From contig QVRM01005976.1 in NCBI GenBank assembly GCA_003439945.1, forward strand, positions 1,111,001-1,175,000: 64,000 nucleotides of DNA, in the 5' to 3' direction. The translations under genes and the position numbers were made by a program. The notes under the pieces were generated by a model that had not been told where the DNA came from, searched no databases, and was given only the letters and a program-made list of their open reading frames with translations. This document shows positions 10,238 through 22,800 of this stretch, piece after piece. Numbering within the stretch: the first letter of the stretch is position 1; every line of letters starts with the position of its first letter. This stretch comes from Dermanyssus gallinae. Its lineage: Eukaryota; Arthropoda; Arachnida; Mesostigmata; Dermanyssidae.

Positions 10238-12153
10238 TTAGGCACAAAAAGATTAATTCCCCAGAAAGTAAACATGCTTATCTGGTGAGCCAGAAAAGGT
10301 ACAAAACCGCTGTTCGTATTGCTCGTTCAGCGTTCTATAAGGAGCGGTTTGATACCTTACGTGGTGATTCCCGCCGTCTCTGGCAGTTCATTAACAGGTC
10401 CTGTGGTAAACATAAAGGCTCGGCCGAGTTGCCTACTGCTCTTGTCACCTCTTCAGGAGAAACTTCCACAGATCCTGTTTTAACAGCCGACGAATTTAAC
10501 CGCTACTTCGCGTCGGTGGGTTTGGAGACGGTCTCTTCATTGCGTCTTGAGGACGATATTAGACCGCGATTAAGGAACCTTTGGTCCTGTAATGACGTTA
10601 CCTTCAGTTTTCGCGCTGTAACAGTAATGGAGGTGACCTCGATATTACTTAAGCAGAAACGGAGCTGGAGCTGCGGTGCAACGGGACTTCCTGCTCAACT
10701 TCTAAAACTTGGTACTCCATACATTGCTGGTCCTCTTACGCACATAGCGAACCTTTCACTCGCATCTGGAGTGTTTCCAACCGCCCTTAAGGCTTCTTTT
10801 GTTACACCTATTTACAAAAAGAAAGGCGACGTTGCGGAGCTTAAAAGCTACCGACCTATCAGCTTGGTTGACTGCATTTCAAAGCTATTCGAGAAGCAGC
10901 TCTTGCAGCTGGAACACTTCCTCGAATCCTGCAGCTTTCTTTCGCCTAATCAATTTGGATTTCGTCACGGTCGGTCCACGGGCCTGGCACTCGCGCATCT
11001 CTGGCAGTTTGTAACCGACTCCGTTGAATCGACAAAAGCCTGTCTAGGCGTTTTTCTCGATGTCACTGCGGCATTCAATTGCGTTGGCCATTCTTTCATT
11101 CTTCAAATCTTGCAAAACCTTGGGTGTTCTGCAGGTACAGTAGAGTGGTTTAATTCATTTCTATCCTCTAGATTGCAGTCCGTTCGTATAGGGCAAGTGG
11201 TTTCCTCGTGGAGATCTGTTAATATTGGAACTCCACAAGGATCAGTGCTAGGACCGTTTCTTTTTTTGATTCTAATAAATTTCATCCTGCTGAATATTGA
11301 AAAAGAGAGCATTGGTAAACCGCTAGCTTTTGCCGATGATACTTCACTTTTATTTAGGGTTGACTCTCCAGCCCTCGATATACCGCGCTCACTATCTCAA
11401 GTGAAGGAGGTAATTAAAATCTTTAATTATTTCGGCCTCGTTGTTAATGCTAGCAAGACTAGTCTCACTCTGTTTCGCTCTCCTCAACTAAAGTTGCGGG
11501 CGGATCTTGATCGGCTTTCTTCAGAATTCGGTCTGAAGTTCTCGTCAACTACTAAATGTTTAGGCCTCATATTACACGATGGTTTAAGTTGGCGCGCTCA
11601 TATTGATCATATAACACCCAAATGTTATGCAGTTATATCGGCCTTGCGACGTTTGCGTCGGGTGGGAGTTCCGTTGGATGGACTGATATTGATCTACAAA
11701 ACGCTGTTTGTGCCGGTACTCACTTACGGCATTCTCTTGTGGGGAAGTGGTTATAATCACGTTCTGCATCGGGCTCAGGTCATGCAGAACGATGCACTGA
11801 GGGCTATATTTGGGATGAGACGTAGCCAATCTGTTAGATATATATATTGTGATTATAAGATCCTATCCATCGATTCGCTGTATCGTCTTCAAGTAGGTAC
11901 TTTCGGCTTCAAGATCAGTCGTCGTTTAGTACCTGTTGAGGTTGCCTTCCCTCTAGTCCCTCAGCGGCGGAAAACCTCGCGACGGGCCACCACTTTTGTG
12001 ATACCTCGGGTACAGAAAAGATCTAGTACCCAATCTCTTGTATATAGACTGCCCGTCGTATGGGAGAGTATCCCGCATGAAATCCGTCACTCGAAGTCCC
12101 TGACCTGCTTTACCCGAGACGTCAAAATATGGCTTTTAAATAGGAATACATGA
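10231..12153 (+). CDS. CR1/Jockey-group reverse transcriptase, 5'-truncated but fully open
   Basis: A 640-codon uninterrupted frame runs out of the TA array, so the ATG at 10231 is fortuitous and the true N-terminus, with its apurinic endonuclease, is missing. RT blocks appear in order: YRPISLVDCISKLFE, NQFGFRHGRST, motif A FLDVTAAFN (catalytic Asp at about residue 277), motif B GTPQGSVLGP and motif C FADDT (Asp369-Asp370). The C-terminus YRLPVVWESIPHEIR.SKSL..F is typical of CR1/Jockey-group ORF2. The usual AFD of motif A reads AFN. The product would copy element RNA at a nicked target in the nucleus. The lack of stops over 1.9 kb suggests recent arrival. A short 3' UTR follows, ending at a TA tract at about 12212. 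Confidence 0.85.
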
Positions 12154-12231
12154 CGGAGAAAGGGAATCTACTGAGAGCGATGATCTAATTTCTTAGTTTT
12201 CACAAGTTAGGCAATATATATATATATATTG

Positions 12232-14028
12232 CCAAGTCTGCAGGACGTGAGCTCAGACTCGTCTCAATCGACCTCCGTAAGGCGTTCGACATGGTGAGTC
12301 ATGACTCCGTCCTGTGGTCACTCCGGGTTCGCGGATACCCGGAGGTATTCATTAATAATATCGAACGCTTGTACCTCTCATCTAAAACTCTCATAGAATT
12401 TGGACAAGAATGTCGCACATTTCGGCCAACTAGGGGTGTTAGGCATGTAGATCCTCTGTCCTCCTTTTTATTTAATCTAGTTCTCGACGACATTTTTTCA
12501 AAACTAGACAAAACTAATATCGGGTACCAATTTATTGATGACTTCCGCCTTATGGGCTTAGCCTTTGCGGATGATCTTATCCTCCTAGCCGTCACGAAAT
12601 CTACTCTCCAACGGCTCCTTAATGTTGCTGCATAAAGGTTTTATTAAAACCGTACCAGAATTTAACGTTGGGGATCGGCAATTGCCAGCTAAAGGTATGA
12701 GCGATCGATGGAAATATCTTGGAGTCGACTTTGACAGCAATGGCAGAGTTGACTCCACTAAGGATATACTCCTTGATTTACTCAACAGACTCGCGATAGC
12801 TCCCCTTAAACCCCACCAAAGACTCATATTTTTGAAAGATTTTCTCATTCCCCGCCTTCTATATAAACTGGTCTCCGGTCCCAGACCTTTTTACGCACTC
12901 CTTAGCGACCTAGATAAAGAGATCAAAAATGTTGTTAAGTCGAAATGGCTTAAGCTCGAAAACTCGGTGCCGAACGCATACCTGTACACGCACACAGCAC
13001 ACGGCGGTCTGGACATCCCCTGCCTCCAAACATTCATCCCCAGACTCCGCCTCTCCCGCCTGACAGCATTACCACACAGGTCCAATGAATGCTAACCACC
13101 AAGCACTTCAAAAAAGACCTTGCGAAAACAGGACTTCTTTGCGAGCGCTTGGGAACCTCCATTGAGACCGCTACACAAGAGACCGATAACTGGTCTCAAC
13201 AACTACACAACACGTTTAATGGGGCACATTTTAAAAAAGCGCACGAAACGCCTTTTGTACATTACTGGATTAAGGGTATGCCCTACCTATCTGGTAAGGA
13301 GTATTTAAACCTACTAAAGCTCAGGATCAACGCACTACCAACGCGTGCCAGATTGGCCAGGGGACGCCCGGGCTACAACAAACGTTGTAGGCACGGGTGT
13401 CATGCGCCTGAGACGTTGGCTCATGTCGCTCAGATGTGCGATACAACACGCAAACAAACTATAAAGAGACATAACGACGTCTGTGATCGCGTGACGCGTC
13501 TTCTCGGCGAGAGGGGTCATGAGGTGGTTCGTGAGCAAGTATTCCGTCGACCGGGCGCACCGGGTCTAAAGCCCGACCTCGTAATAACAACACCTACCGA
13601 GGTCTGGGTTTTAGATGCCGAGGCTTGCGACTCGAACCGGAATCTGGCAAAAGCGCGGCAGGACAGGATCACCAAATATGACGTCGAGTTTATAAGGGCG
13701 GCGCAAAAACCTCGCAGATTCGGATCCATCACTATCTCTATGAGTGGCAGAATAGTATGGGACTCCGAATCTGCTAGGACTCTCTTGGGGTTCGGCGTCA
13801 CGAAGAGGAATCTTATGGATCTTACCGTTTTAACGTTGCAAGGAACCTTGAGAATATACCGCTCGCACCGGGTCCATAAGAGCGGGGGCTACCATCAAGC
13901 AAGGGCACGGACACGGACAGCTGATTCTTAACCTCACGTGACACCTTTTTACCACCATTTTTATTAAGGCGAGCACTGCCGAGTGTGCCAACGTATTGTA
14001 AATGATTATTAAATCATCACAATATTTT

Positions 14029-14032
<4 letters not shown>
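12232..14032 (+). mobile_element. R2-like RLE retrotransposon, copy A (5'-truncated)
   Basis: It begins at GCCAAGTCTGCAGGACGTGA, which matches 40215 onward in copy B, and ends with the conserved tail 'ggcgagcactgccgagtgtg...aaatcatcacaatatttt' at the (TA)n array from 14033. The 5' side abuts another TA tract and forms a palindrome at 12210-12233. Coding content is described under the pseudogene entry. Copies A and B are closely similar by eye, so the family was active recently. Confidence 0.85.
12235..13931 (+). pseudogene. R2-like RT plus restriction-like endonuclease, frame-broken copy A
   Basis: The frame opens with SIDLRKAFDMVSH (motif A, catalytic Asp intact), then GVRHVDPLSSFLFN (motif B, normally RQGDPL) and AFADDLILLA (motif C). 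A deletion of about 80 nt relative to copy B at about 12630 shifts the frame. A second small deletion near 13075 shifts it again. The last part (to 13931) is open and carries the zinc motif CRHGCHAPETLAHVAQMC (C-X3-C-X7-H-X4-C), then KPDLVI...VWVLDAEAC...KY, the PD...D...K signature of the R2-type endonuclease. This order, RT then CCHC then RLE, defines the R2/R4-type non-LTR group. The copy is dead because of its frameshifts, but its endonuclease residues are intact. Confidence 0.85.

Positions 14033-14084
<52 letters not shown>
14033..14084. repeat. (TA)n microsatellite at R2-like 3' end
   Basis: A TA array of about 52 bp directly following the 3' tail of R2-like copy A. Confidence 0.95.
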
Positions 14085-14087
<3 letters not shown>

Positions 14088-14118
14088 GAAGATACGAAGA
14101 AGAGCAGAGTAAGTTATA

Positions 14119-14333
14119 TTAGAAGAAACCGAGCAAGACGGCTTAGTGGCAGCAAAGCCTTTGCCTTGCATTCGGGAGGACTGGGTTCAAGACCCAGACC
14201 GGTCACTCTTAAATTGGTTTGCATGGTGTCCAATTTAGACAAGGTAAATGCCGAAGTGGATTAAAAATTAGCCATGACATGGAAAAACCGTACACGGGCA
14301 TTATTAGCCTCACGGAAAATCTTTAAGAAAAGT
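14119..14333 (+). mobile_element. tRNA-derived SINE family A, copy 1
   Basis: The head 'gcttagtggcagcaaagcc' matches a polymerase III A box, and 'gggttcaagaccc' matches a B box (GGTTCRANNCC) about 45 bases later. A tRNA-unrelated body follows, 'cactcttaaattggtttgcatgg...'. The same head and body recur inverted at 61401-61602, which establishes a dispersed family. Flanking 'agtaagttata' (about 14109) and 'agtaagctata' (about 14334) look like an imperfect 11-bp target duplication. No protein is encoded, so it would use a LINE's machinery. Confidence 0.75.
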
Positions 14334-14344
14334 AGTAAGCTATA

Positions 14345-14850
14345 AAGGAAATCAATTACAGAAACTGTATCGAATAGAATTCAGAAATATATCTTGTTCT
14401 ATTCGTATGGGATAATTGTGTGCTGTTTGGACCTGATGACACCAGAGACCCATACTGGGGTCAGAGACAACAGCATAATCTATCTCCACTCCCCGCCTCC
14501 AACAACGAACAAGAGATAGCGATCATAGAAAGAAAGCATTATATTATCGGAAACAATATGAGAACATTACGCGTTTAAGACGTCTGAACACCAAGGTCAA
14601 CAGTGATCTACGGACGAAGCATCATAAATGTTTTGTAGACGGTACAAGGTGGCATTGTGTATCAACTCTGCTAAATCATGTACGATTTTGGTGTTATGTG
14701 CATTTGGAGTAACACTATGGCCTAAGGCTATGTCTGTTCAACTGTTTAACTGTTTGTTTATTGACATTTCTTGTAGATAATTGCACACATTAATTTCAAG
14801 CTCCATTAAGCACATAGCTTGTTCGGAGCCCCTTTTATGAATAACAATGT
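14345..14850. other. no recognisable gene
   Basis: Nothing recognised on either strand. Confidence 0.5.
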
Positions 14851-14859
14851 ATAATTTAT

Positions 14860-15250
14860 ATATGCCATTTTCACCTATTTACAATATATTGCAACATAGT
14901 TGTATTTTTATATCACTTTTAACCAGATACCAAAGTTTCAAGACAATGCTCTTTGAGATCGCATTTGAATTTGAGCAGGGACTTTGTCTGCCTAACGGAG
15001 GCCGGTACTTTGTTCCAGTAGAAAGCCCCAATGTTTCTGATTGATGGCCTTGACTGGTTGGAGTTGGCGTGTGACAGAGCAAGCAGGTTTGGTTGCGTTT
15101 CCCCTTGTAGATATGGGTGTTGCTGATATTGCCAGACCATATACGTTTGGATGCACTCCAAGGAGTATACGCCTAATTTCAACTACGAGACAGTATTCTA
15201 TACGTTTTGGGAACGTCAAAATGCTAATATTTTTGTAGTGCGGTTGCACT
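14860..15250 (-). pseudogene. CR1/Jockey-group ORF2 C-terminal relic
   Basis: On the minus strand one frame reads SIRNIGAFYWNKVPASVRQ, then KSLLKFKCDLKEHCLE, which is the 'R..G..lWN.LP..vr...S...FK..LK..LL' C-terminus of CR1/Jockey-type RT proteins. Upstream, another frame gives NISILTFPKRIEYCLVVE, so a frameshift separates the parts. RT motifs A-C are absent. It is a 5'-truncated, decayed insertion. Confidence 0.65.
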
Positions 15251-15501
15251 GAATCTGCATATGTCTAATAACATTGACTGGTTTAATGGGTTGCTAAGCG
15301 GAATAAGGATTCGAGAGGGAGGATTGTGGCTGTGTTTCGAGCAGGTGGTGAACACGTGCGAAGTGGAAACGGACAAAACGAAAATTGCCATGCCTCACTG
15401 TACGGGAGAACATAAAGCGGCATGACTCCTGCAATGGAAACGGCTTTTCCGTTTCTGTTCATTTGCTTCGAGCTGTGTGAACGTGATATTAACGATAAGA
15501 G

Positions 15502-15560
<59 letters not shown>

Positions 15561-17299
15561 TGATGCAACTGCTATGAGCGAATTGTTCCATCTCAAACCG
15601 GATCTTGTTGGCATTCTGTCCTGTGGTCGGCAGCGGGGCCGCTTTGCTTGGTTTTGCTGAAGACGCAACGACGCCAACACGGAAAAGTCCGGAAAATGCC
15701 ACGGTTTCCTCCCCCAATGCATCTTATCTCTCGTTTTTGCCCGGGCGCATGAATCGGTTCGCTCTGCAACAGGAGCACGGATTTTGCGCGTGTTAGCAAA
15801 AATGGTCCATCAGCCATGCTTGCACATCGAGCTTTGAACCTGACTTGCTTAGTACATAACATGGCGTTCGTACTTTTCTGAAACAGAAGTCTATCCTCGC
15901 CTGAAGCAGACTTCTTCTAAGCGTTTCTGCTGTCACGTACCACAAATAGTGTGTCAGCTGTAGGTTTCCATCGTGGCAGAAATCAATCGACCAGAATGTA
16001 TGAAAACAAACGACAAACAAATGTTAAATATAAGCGTCATTAAAAAAAAAGTTTGAGTAAGCGAGCAGGGGATAATGATAACTGGCTCAACATAATTTAA
16101 ATATGTATGCACTGCCTGGTTAATAATCGAACTAATAAATAGTGAAAAGCAGAAAATGTATCTTCTCGACCAGGTTTTATTGTCTGCGTCGATTGCACCC
16201 AGGAGCACTGTCATATTCCAGCGGCGGATGATAGGTTAACCGCGTTGTCTCTTTCGAACTCAGTTAATGCAATGGGCCTTCTGTAAATGTTTGTTGCAAG
16301 CTCGTCAAAAGACGTGTGCATTGCATGAGAGATGGCTGTTTTCTATGATTTTCAAATTTACAAACAAATTTGGCAAATCCAAACGCAATTGCAGATAGCC
16401 GGCCTGTAAGAGCCTTTGTTAAGGACTCCCTCCCCCCCCCCCCCCCCACACGACCACTAGGTGACCACAACCGCACTGCAGAAGGATACGGATATACAAT
16501 AGTGACTCAACATCACGAGCATTATCAGAGCGACAACCTTTCTGGTGATGAAACGATGTCGTCGCAGACAGACCCCATTAGATCACAGACCGCCCGCGCC
16601 AGCAGCAGGTATGTGACGCAATGTGGCAGAGATCAGCGTCATCATTAGAACGGGCCGAGTGTCGACACGAACCAAAGAGCGCAGAACGAAGCGAATAACC
16701 AGCCAACTTGGCTGACCAACCCTTTCCCTTTTGTTGATGTTGTTTTGGTCGTTTGTTGTTGTTGTTGTTCTTGTTGTTGATGCTGTTTCTGCTGCTGCTG
16801 CTGCTGTTGTTGTTGATGCTGTTTCTGTTTCTGCTGTTGCTGTCGTTGTTGACGTTGTTCCTGCTGCTGCTGTAGTTGCTGCGATGAACCGTTCTTGCGT
16901 ATGCTGTGTTGCGTAGACTTGTGGAATGTGTGGCCTCAGTAGATGCCTGATGATGATAGAGTTATGTAGATACTAGTTAAATAAGCAGATACTTGATTTA
17001 CTCTGAAGACTAGACTGGAGTGCTGCTGTCGCTGTCGCTTCACGTTCGAATCGATGCTTCGAGGGCAATGTAGCGCCCACACACAACAATGAACGAAAGC
17101 ACTCGATTAACACATACAGAAGTAGATTGCAGAGCTGCTGAACACCACACATGAGAGGACGGACAGGCTCATTGCATACCGAACACAGATATGCATCGAT
17201 ATATAGACAGATATATGCGTGCATATATATAGAGAGATATATACGTGCATATATATAGAGAGAGAGATCTATACGTGCATATGTAAATAGACAGATGTA
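15251..17299. other. no recognisable gene; TA, poly-C and CTG/GTT tracts
   Basis: Holds a (TA)n array (about 15505-15557), a run of 16 C (16432-16447), a GTT/CTG-rich low-complexity tract (about 16736-16880) and TATAGAGA-type repeats near 17225-17275. No coding homology recognised. Confidence 0.5.
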
Positions 17300-17362
17300 G
17301 AAAATATTGTGATGATTTATTAATCATTTACAATACGTTTGCACACTCGGCAGTGCTCGCCT
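17300..17362 (-). mobile_element. solo 3' tail of the R2-like element
   Basis: The reverse complement reads GGCGAGCACTGCCGAGTGTG...AAATCATCACAATATTTTC, matching the last ~63 bp of R2-like copies A and B. Nothing upstream of GGCGAGC is shared. It is either an extreme 5' truncation or an independent short element. Confidence 0.85.
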
Positions 17363-19732
17363 GTATATATTTACAGACACATATATATATATATATATAA
17401 ATGTATGCACATATGGATATATCAAGTCAAACGACAGGATTGGTCTACCAAACAGCGGCAGCATCGCCATCATTCAAGCTTTATAGCTTGCTTCGATTTG
17501 CCGATGGTGTGACGATCAGCTGCTATCAGCTGAGGTGAAAGCCAAGTGAATAGACGTTCGAATAATGTGACGTTAAGCAGTGTTCTACGTCGTGCCCGGT
17601 TGCGTGCCCCGTACGTTTTATCGCTTGCTCTGCGACCATCTATCATCTATGTGTTGTGGACCATTCATGTTCGTGCACTGTTGTATGGAACATTTGCCGC
17701 ATTGTCCAGCGCCGCGTCCCACATCGTCGACGAGTTTGCAGAGCAGAGAGAGGTGCAGAAACCAAACAACGCATCGTCACCGTCACCGTCGTCATCATCA
17801 TCAACAATGCTGTGGCTTCTGTAATTAGTATTCATACTCATTATTCACTATTACTATCATTAGTTAACTGACTGTAGTAGTTGTTGTTGTATTGTCTGTC
17901 ATTCAACGCGCGGATTCTTTTCATTATCATCATGGTTAGCACCACCACCACCACCACCACCACCACCACCACCACCACTAATTCATGTGGTAGATCATCA
18001 TCACCACCAATATCAGCATCAGCATCGTAACTGTGATACTCTTCTCCTTGTCCTCATTCTGCTACCTCTCAATCGGAGGTGAGTGAGTCTGCTAGTTTGC
18101 AGTTTAGAATCGGTTACGTAGTAGTAGTAGCAGTTGTGGTAGTACAATAGTATATAGTATAAGCACCAGAAGTAGAAAAATTATTTTGTCATAATAGTGC
18201 AGTTAGTTAGCAAGGCTTTTTGCTTGTTTACAACTTGGTGTCGGTTTAGTCTGGTTAGAAGTTTTGAGCTGCTGTTGTTGATTGCGTTCAACATTGCAGA
18301 AGGAATTGATGGCCACTTTTTCATTTTGCGTGTTGCATGTCGCTGTGCTATTGTTGACCCAGTGTTCGCCTCTGGCCACAGAATCTAATCATTACTGCTA
18401 CTGCTACTACTAGGTTTTTGTAGACTGTCAGATGTTTATTCACCGAACAAGTCATATTGCCAACATACAATATTCTTGGTAAATCATGATTAGTACATGA
18501 AGTTTGTTAGAGATTGGGTAGTCTACGATGGCCGAGTGCAGGAAAGTATCGACCCTGCTGGGCGAGACAGAGGTTTCGACCGCCTTAAGAGTTGTTTTTG
18601 CCATTCATCTATTAAACGCTAGGTTTTATCATCTTGTTTCTCGCTATTCCCTTCAAAAGCAAAATTTCTCATTTGAGCGCGATTTAGATTAATACAGACT
18701 AATGTGAAATTATGTTGGCTCAAACTATTTTCTGTCTTGTTTGTGGGCTTAGGTAGACATCTACATAGTCTTTTTGGCCTTCAACGATCTGCTTGAAGCC
18801 CCTATTGTTGCAAGAACTTTCCCAGGCTTAAAAGTCTGAGCGCCGGTATAAACAGTTATTGTAACAGTAACAATTGGAAAGTGCCAGGTCCGAAAAGCGT
18901 AGTGTGTGATAAATGAGTTTTCAGCCCGGGCCAGACTAATTTCGGGAGGCTAGGGCGGCTTCGCAAATGAGGTTGTTCTGAACAAATGCATTCTATGTTT
19001 CTGAGCTATTAGACTGTTTTCCGGAGCTATTAGACTGTATCAATCGTCTCCGAAGATGGCAGCGATGACCGGTTAAGTGTCAGCAGATTTGGCGCGCTTC
19101 CGAGACTCATATAGCGAAATGCTTTGATTTTGCCCTTCCACCGATTTCGGCTTTTCCTTACGATCTGTGTAGCTTCGAAACACATATAGTTACAACATAT
19201 ATATAACATATATATATAACAACATATATATTACATCGCCCCTCAATTGATTTCGGCTTCGGTACGATATGTGTAGCAACAACGAGTTTCTGCAGTCTGC
19301 TCGATTAGCCCAAGCTTCTCTTTCTTTGTGCTTTGTGTCTGCCTGGCAAGCCCTATGTGCCTACAAAAAGAGTCTAGGAAAATATTCTGCGAGTATATCA
19401 TGAATAACGCTTGTTTCCACTGTTTTTCTTCTCGTTTGATTTCTAGCGCATGGCCAGAATCCGCTCCGGTCTATTTGTTCCTGCGCACATCTATACGCAG
19501 AGGCGGATCTTAGCCGGCTGGCGGCTCTACCTCATAGCGCCGAGTAACTGCGAGCTTCGAGGCTCATCAAGTTCTCAATGATTGAGGTGTCGACGAAAAA
19601 GACATTAGAGAGCAGCAGTGGCGCTCGCTGAAGACGGTGATGGTCGAAGTTAGGCAGAGTCTACGTGTGGCAGGCGTGCGTCTGGACTTGCCGCTTTGCC
19701 GGCCAGGGCTGGTATGAACGAACGAGGCTATT
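17363..19732. other. upstream region of NRBF2; no other gene recognised
   Basis: Includes a (TA)n tract (about 17378-17398), a (CAC)n array (17939-17979), a short GTA tract near 18120 and possible 5' UTR of the gene starting at 19733. Open frames such as 17546-17824 are low-complexity readings without homology. Confidence 0.45.
18518..18588 (+). other. possible tRNA-Ser-like relic
   Basis: 'gtagtctacgatggccgagtg' resembles the start of a eukaryotic tRNA-Ser (acceptor plus A box TGGCCGAGTGG), and 'ggtttcgaccgcc' at 18572-18584 resembles a B box. I cannot fold a good anticodon arm and the 3' acceptor strand does not pair. It may be a SINE head or chance. Confidence 0.25.
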
Positions 19733-19867
19733 ATGGACCATTCCCGCGAAGACATTAATATCAATATCGCTCACCGAAAACGACGCCGAGCCGACAAGCT
19801 CGTGAAGGCATGTCGCTTCAGCGAAGCTATAACTGCGCACCAGGAGGCCATCGTTGTTCTTGAGAAG
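19733..19867 (+). CDS. NRBF2: NRBF2 exon 1
   Basis: 45 codons from ATG to ...AIVVLEK, then donor GTAAGC. Phase 0. Encodes the first half of the MIT-like hairpin. Confidence 0.88.
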
Positions 19868-22800
19868 GTAAGCGCTCGTCATAGACACCATTCGACGCTT
19901 TTCTGGCACACTCTCAACTCAATTGGTAATCATATTAATAATGAAAAGCATTAATTGTTATCACTACATTATTATACTTATTATTTGGAAGGCCGCGAGC
20001 TATATGGACCTATCACCTCATCGGAGCTGTCCAAGACTAGTAACTCATGACTGCCCTCGGACTGAATGATGATGATGATGATGATGATAATAATAATAGT
20101 TAGTATGCGCAGTGAACGTATATCAAAAGTCAATAGCGATATTTAGAATCTTAATGTTTCTCCAATTTCATCGTTACTAACTAAACATCATTGACCGTCC
20201 TGCTGTTTTCCGTTCGCAGCTTTTCGCACTGGCGGCAGACCCTGTTGTACGGGAGTCGCTCGAGCTTCAAGTTGTCTTTCATCGACGCCAGCAGAAAGTT
20301 ATTCTCTATAAACAGGAACGCCAAAAAAGTCTTTTTAATTGGCGGCAGGCATCGATTTCTCATAGCAGGTAAAGAATGCAGTGTATATATACTTATATAT
20401 ATACAGGGTTATGTGAAGAGCACTTTATATGGAAATATGGAATTGTAGAGCTCGTTAAAGCAGATAGTTTTTCGAAAGGAACGTGGTCTCTGAGAAGTCT
20501 TGTTTCGGCGTGACAGTGAATTTACTACAATTTGTGCTCCTATACGGAAACTAAGCACACCTTCGTGTTCGTGCTTCTTATGAAGAGTGTATAACGTCGG
20601 CCAGAAGATGCGACATGGTCGTTTAGAACAGAATTCGCAAAATTAAGTTATTTTATTCGCTTACACACCAAATATAACCCTACGACCTCTCACGTGCTGT
20701 AGTCTTGTTTGGCACGATAGTGTGCAGAAAAAGTTACATAGAAGCAGACTTTTGCTTGCCGTCAGCGCTACATAGCCGATTGGGAATTTAAGAACAACCT
20801 TTCAAAGACTAAGGCTGAAGTTTTGTGGAGCCGGTCGTGTAGAACGTGACGACGAGCTTCAATTATATTCTCCTCCTTTGAATAGCTCCCCCTACCGTGG
20901 CCTTTACGTGTAGCTTTCGGGAATTTGCTTAACTGATATCATTGCTCAACGGGTTAGGATAGCGTTCGTGGCGACCGAGACATCGAAAAGAACTCCTATT
21001 TTTCTTTAAGAGACCGCTGTTTAAGCTTAAGCTGACACTGAGGGCGCCATACAAATAATGTGGAAACATATGATCGTAACTCAATTGGGAGCGCCAGGTT
21101 GAATAGAGCTATATTTCATTAAGCTGGTTATGGGGCTCCAGACATTAACTTGCAATCGATTCGTCGCTACCACAACTCTCTTTATCGAAGATGTGCGACA
21201 TAGTTCGGTATTGTGGGGACCGTGTCGTACGGCAAGTGCGTCCACTTATGAGTGGAGTAATGGCGGAGCAATGACTAGCGATGTACGGAAGGGTTTGCTT
21301 AGTTTGGTTTGCATATATTTGTTTTTTGCATACTTTTTTTTGTTGTTGCATAGTTTGGTTTGCATAGTTTTCATTTTTTACATAGCTTTGCACGTTGTAG
21401 TACGTTATGTCATTAGACAGGCTTCATCATTTCTTATGCAGCAAGATGATATATCATGCGCTTGATAAACAATGTATGTGTCAGCTTTGAGAGCGATGTG
21501 AGCGGTACCACGCACAAGTGTATGCAAAAGTTCTGTCGCTAAGAAATCTAGTTTAGTTTTTATTTTTTTCTATTTGAATGTGCACATTGTAAGAAAGAAC
21601 TGTATCCGTCTATGCCGAACGACAGATTGACCATAATTGATTTTTTATTACTTTTTTATTACCATACGTAATTACTTTTCTCAAACGTGTTCGATATAAA
21701 TAATGCAATTTCGGAAAATATTGTGGAAGTATGATTGTTATTTCTACATTGTCTAAATTATATTTTTATTACGTTGGTGTTGTTTATTTCCATCATGGTG
21801 ATACTTATTAAACACTATTATCGCTGATTCGTTAGTTCTGTGGCGTGCTTGCGTCAAGATACGTTGCTTGATTTTGTTTTGTGCCGACGCAGGACTACAA
21901 CCGATACAGTCGAGCTTGCTGAGATGGCCTTGCCCGATGGTGACAGGAGCAGCTACCTCGCAGGAGACATTTCTCTCGATGAGATCCTGCAACAGCACGA
22001 ACATCAGCAGAAAGACGGTCTCATCACTCAACAGCTTTGCGCGATCATTGATCGAAATGACGAGCTTTTAGCTCGCCTTTACGGGAAGCCGAGCGAGAAT
22101 CCTTTGGCCACCAGCGGCGGGAGTCTCGCCAGTTGTACGAGTGACAACATCAAGAGTAGCTTTATCGGAGAGGCAACGTCGACGTCTTCCGACCCCACCG
22201 AAGAGATCCAGGTCAGTGCGAATTGTAGTAGTAGTAGTAGTACTAGAAGGCAACTCGGCTTACTGAACGCAAGCCATTGGCAAACAATTATTTGAGCCTC
22301 AAAACACGTTTAATTGTGGCTGTCACCACAGTGACTATGGATCGAAACCTTGTTATGAGGCTCACTTGAATTCCTTTAATCGTTTTTCTCAAACCGCTTT
22401 CTACGATGCGAATTAATTCTTTGTAAAAGCTACCCCACAAAGACCCTGTGGGATGTTAGAGTCCCACGCCGACATCCCTTTTGCCGACATACTCCTGGGA
22501 ATTTCGCTGCGCAGCGCTTTTGATTGCGTACCGAATTGCTGGTACGTGCGTACCGACGGTCGAAGCGATATCTATATTCTAGTTGCCGGTTCTCGGCCAG
22601 CGCTGGCTTGGCTTGGTCACGTTGGCAGTATGTAACTCGTCGATTTGACCATCTAACGCATCCTCCGGTTATGCTCCACGTTGAGCAATATGTTATTAAC
22701 GGAACCGTAGAAGGAAGAATATTGTTTTGCCTACTTTCACTCACTACTAAGAGCGCTCAGTACTACTGTCACGCCGTCGGACGTTTCCATCGTCGCCATG

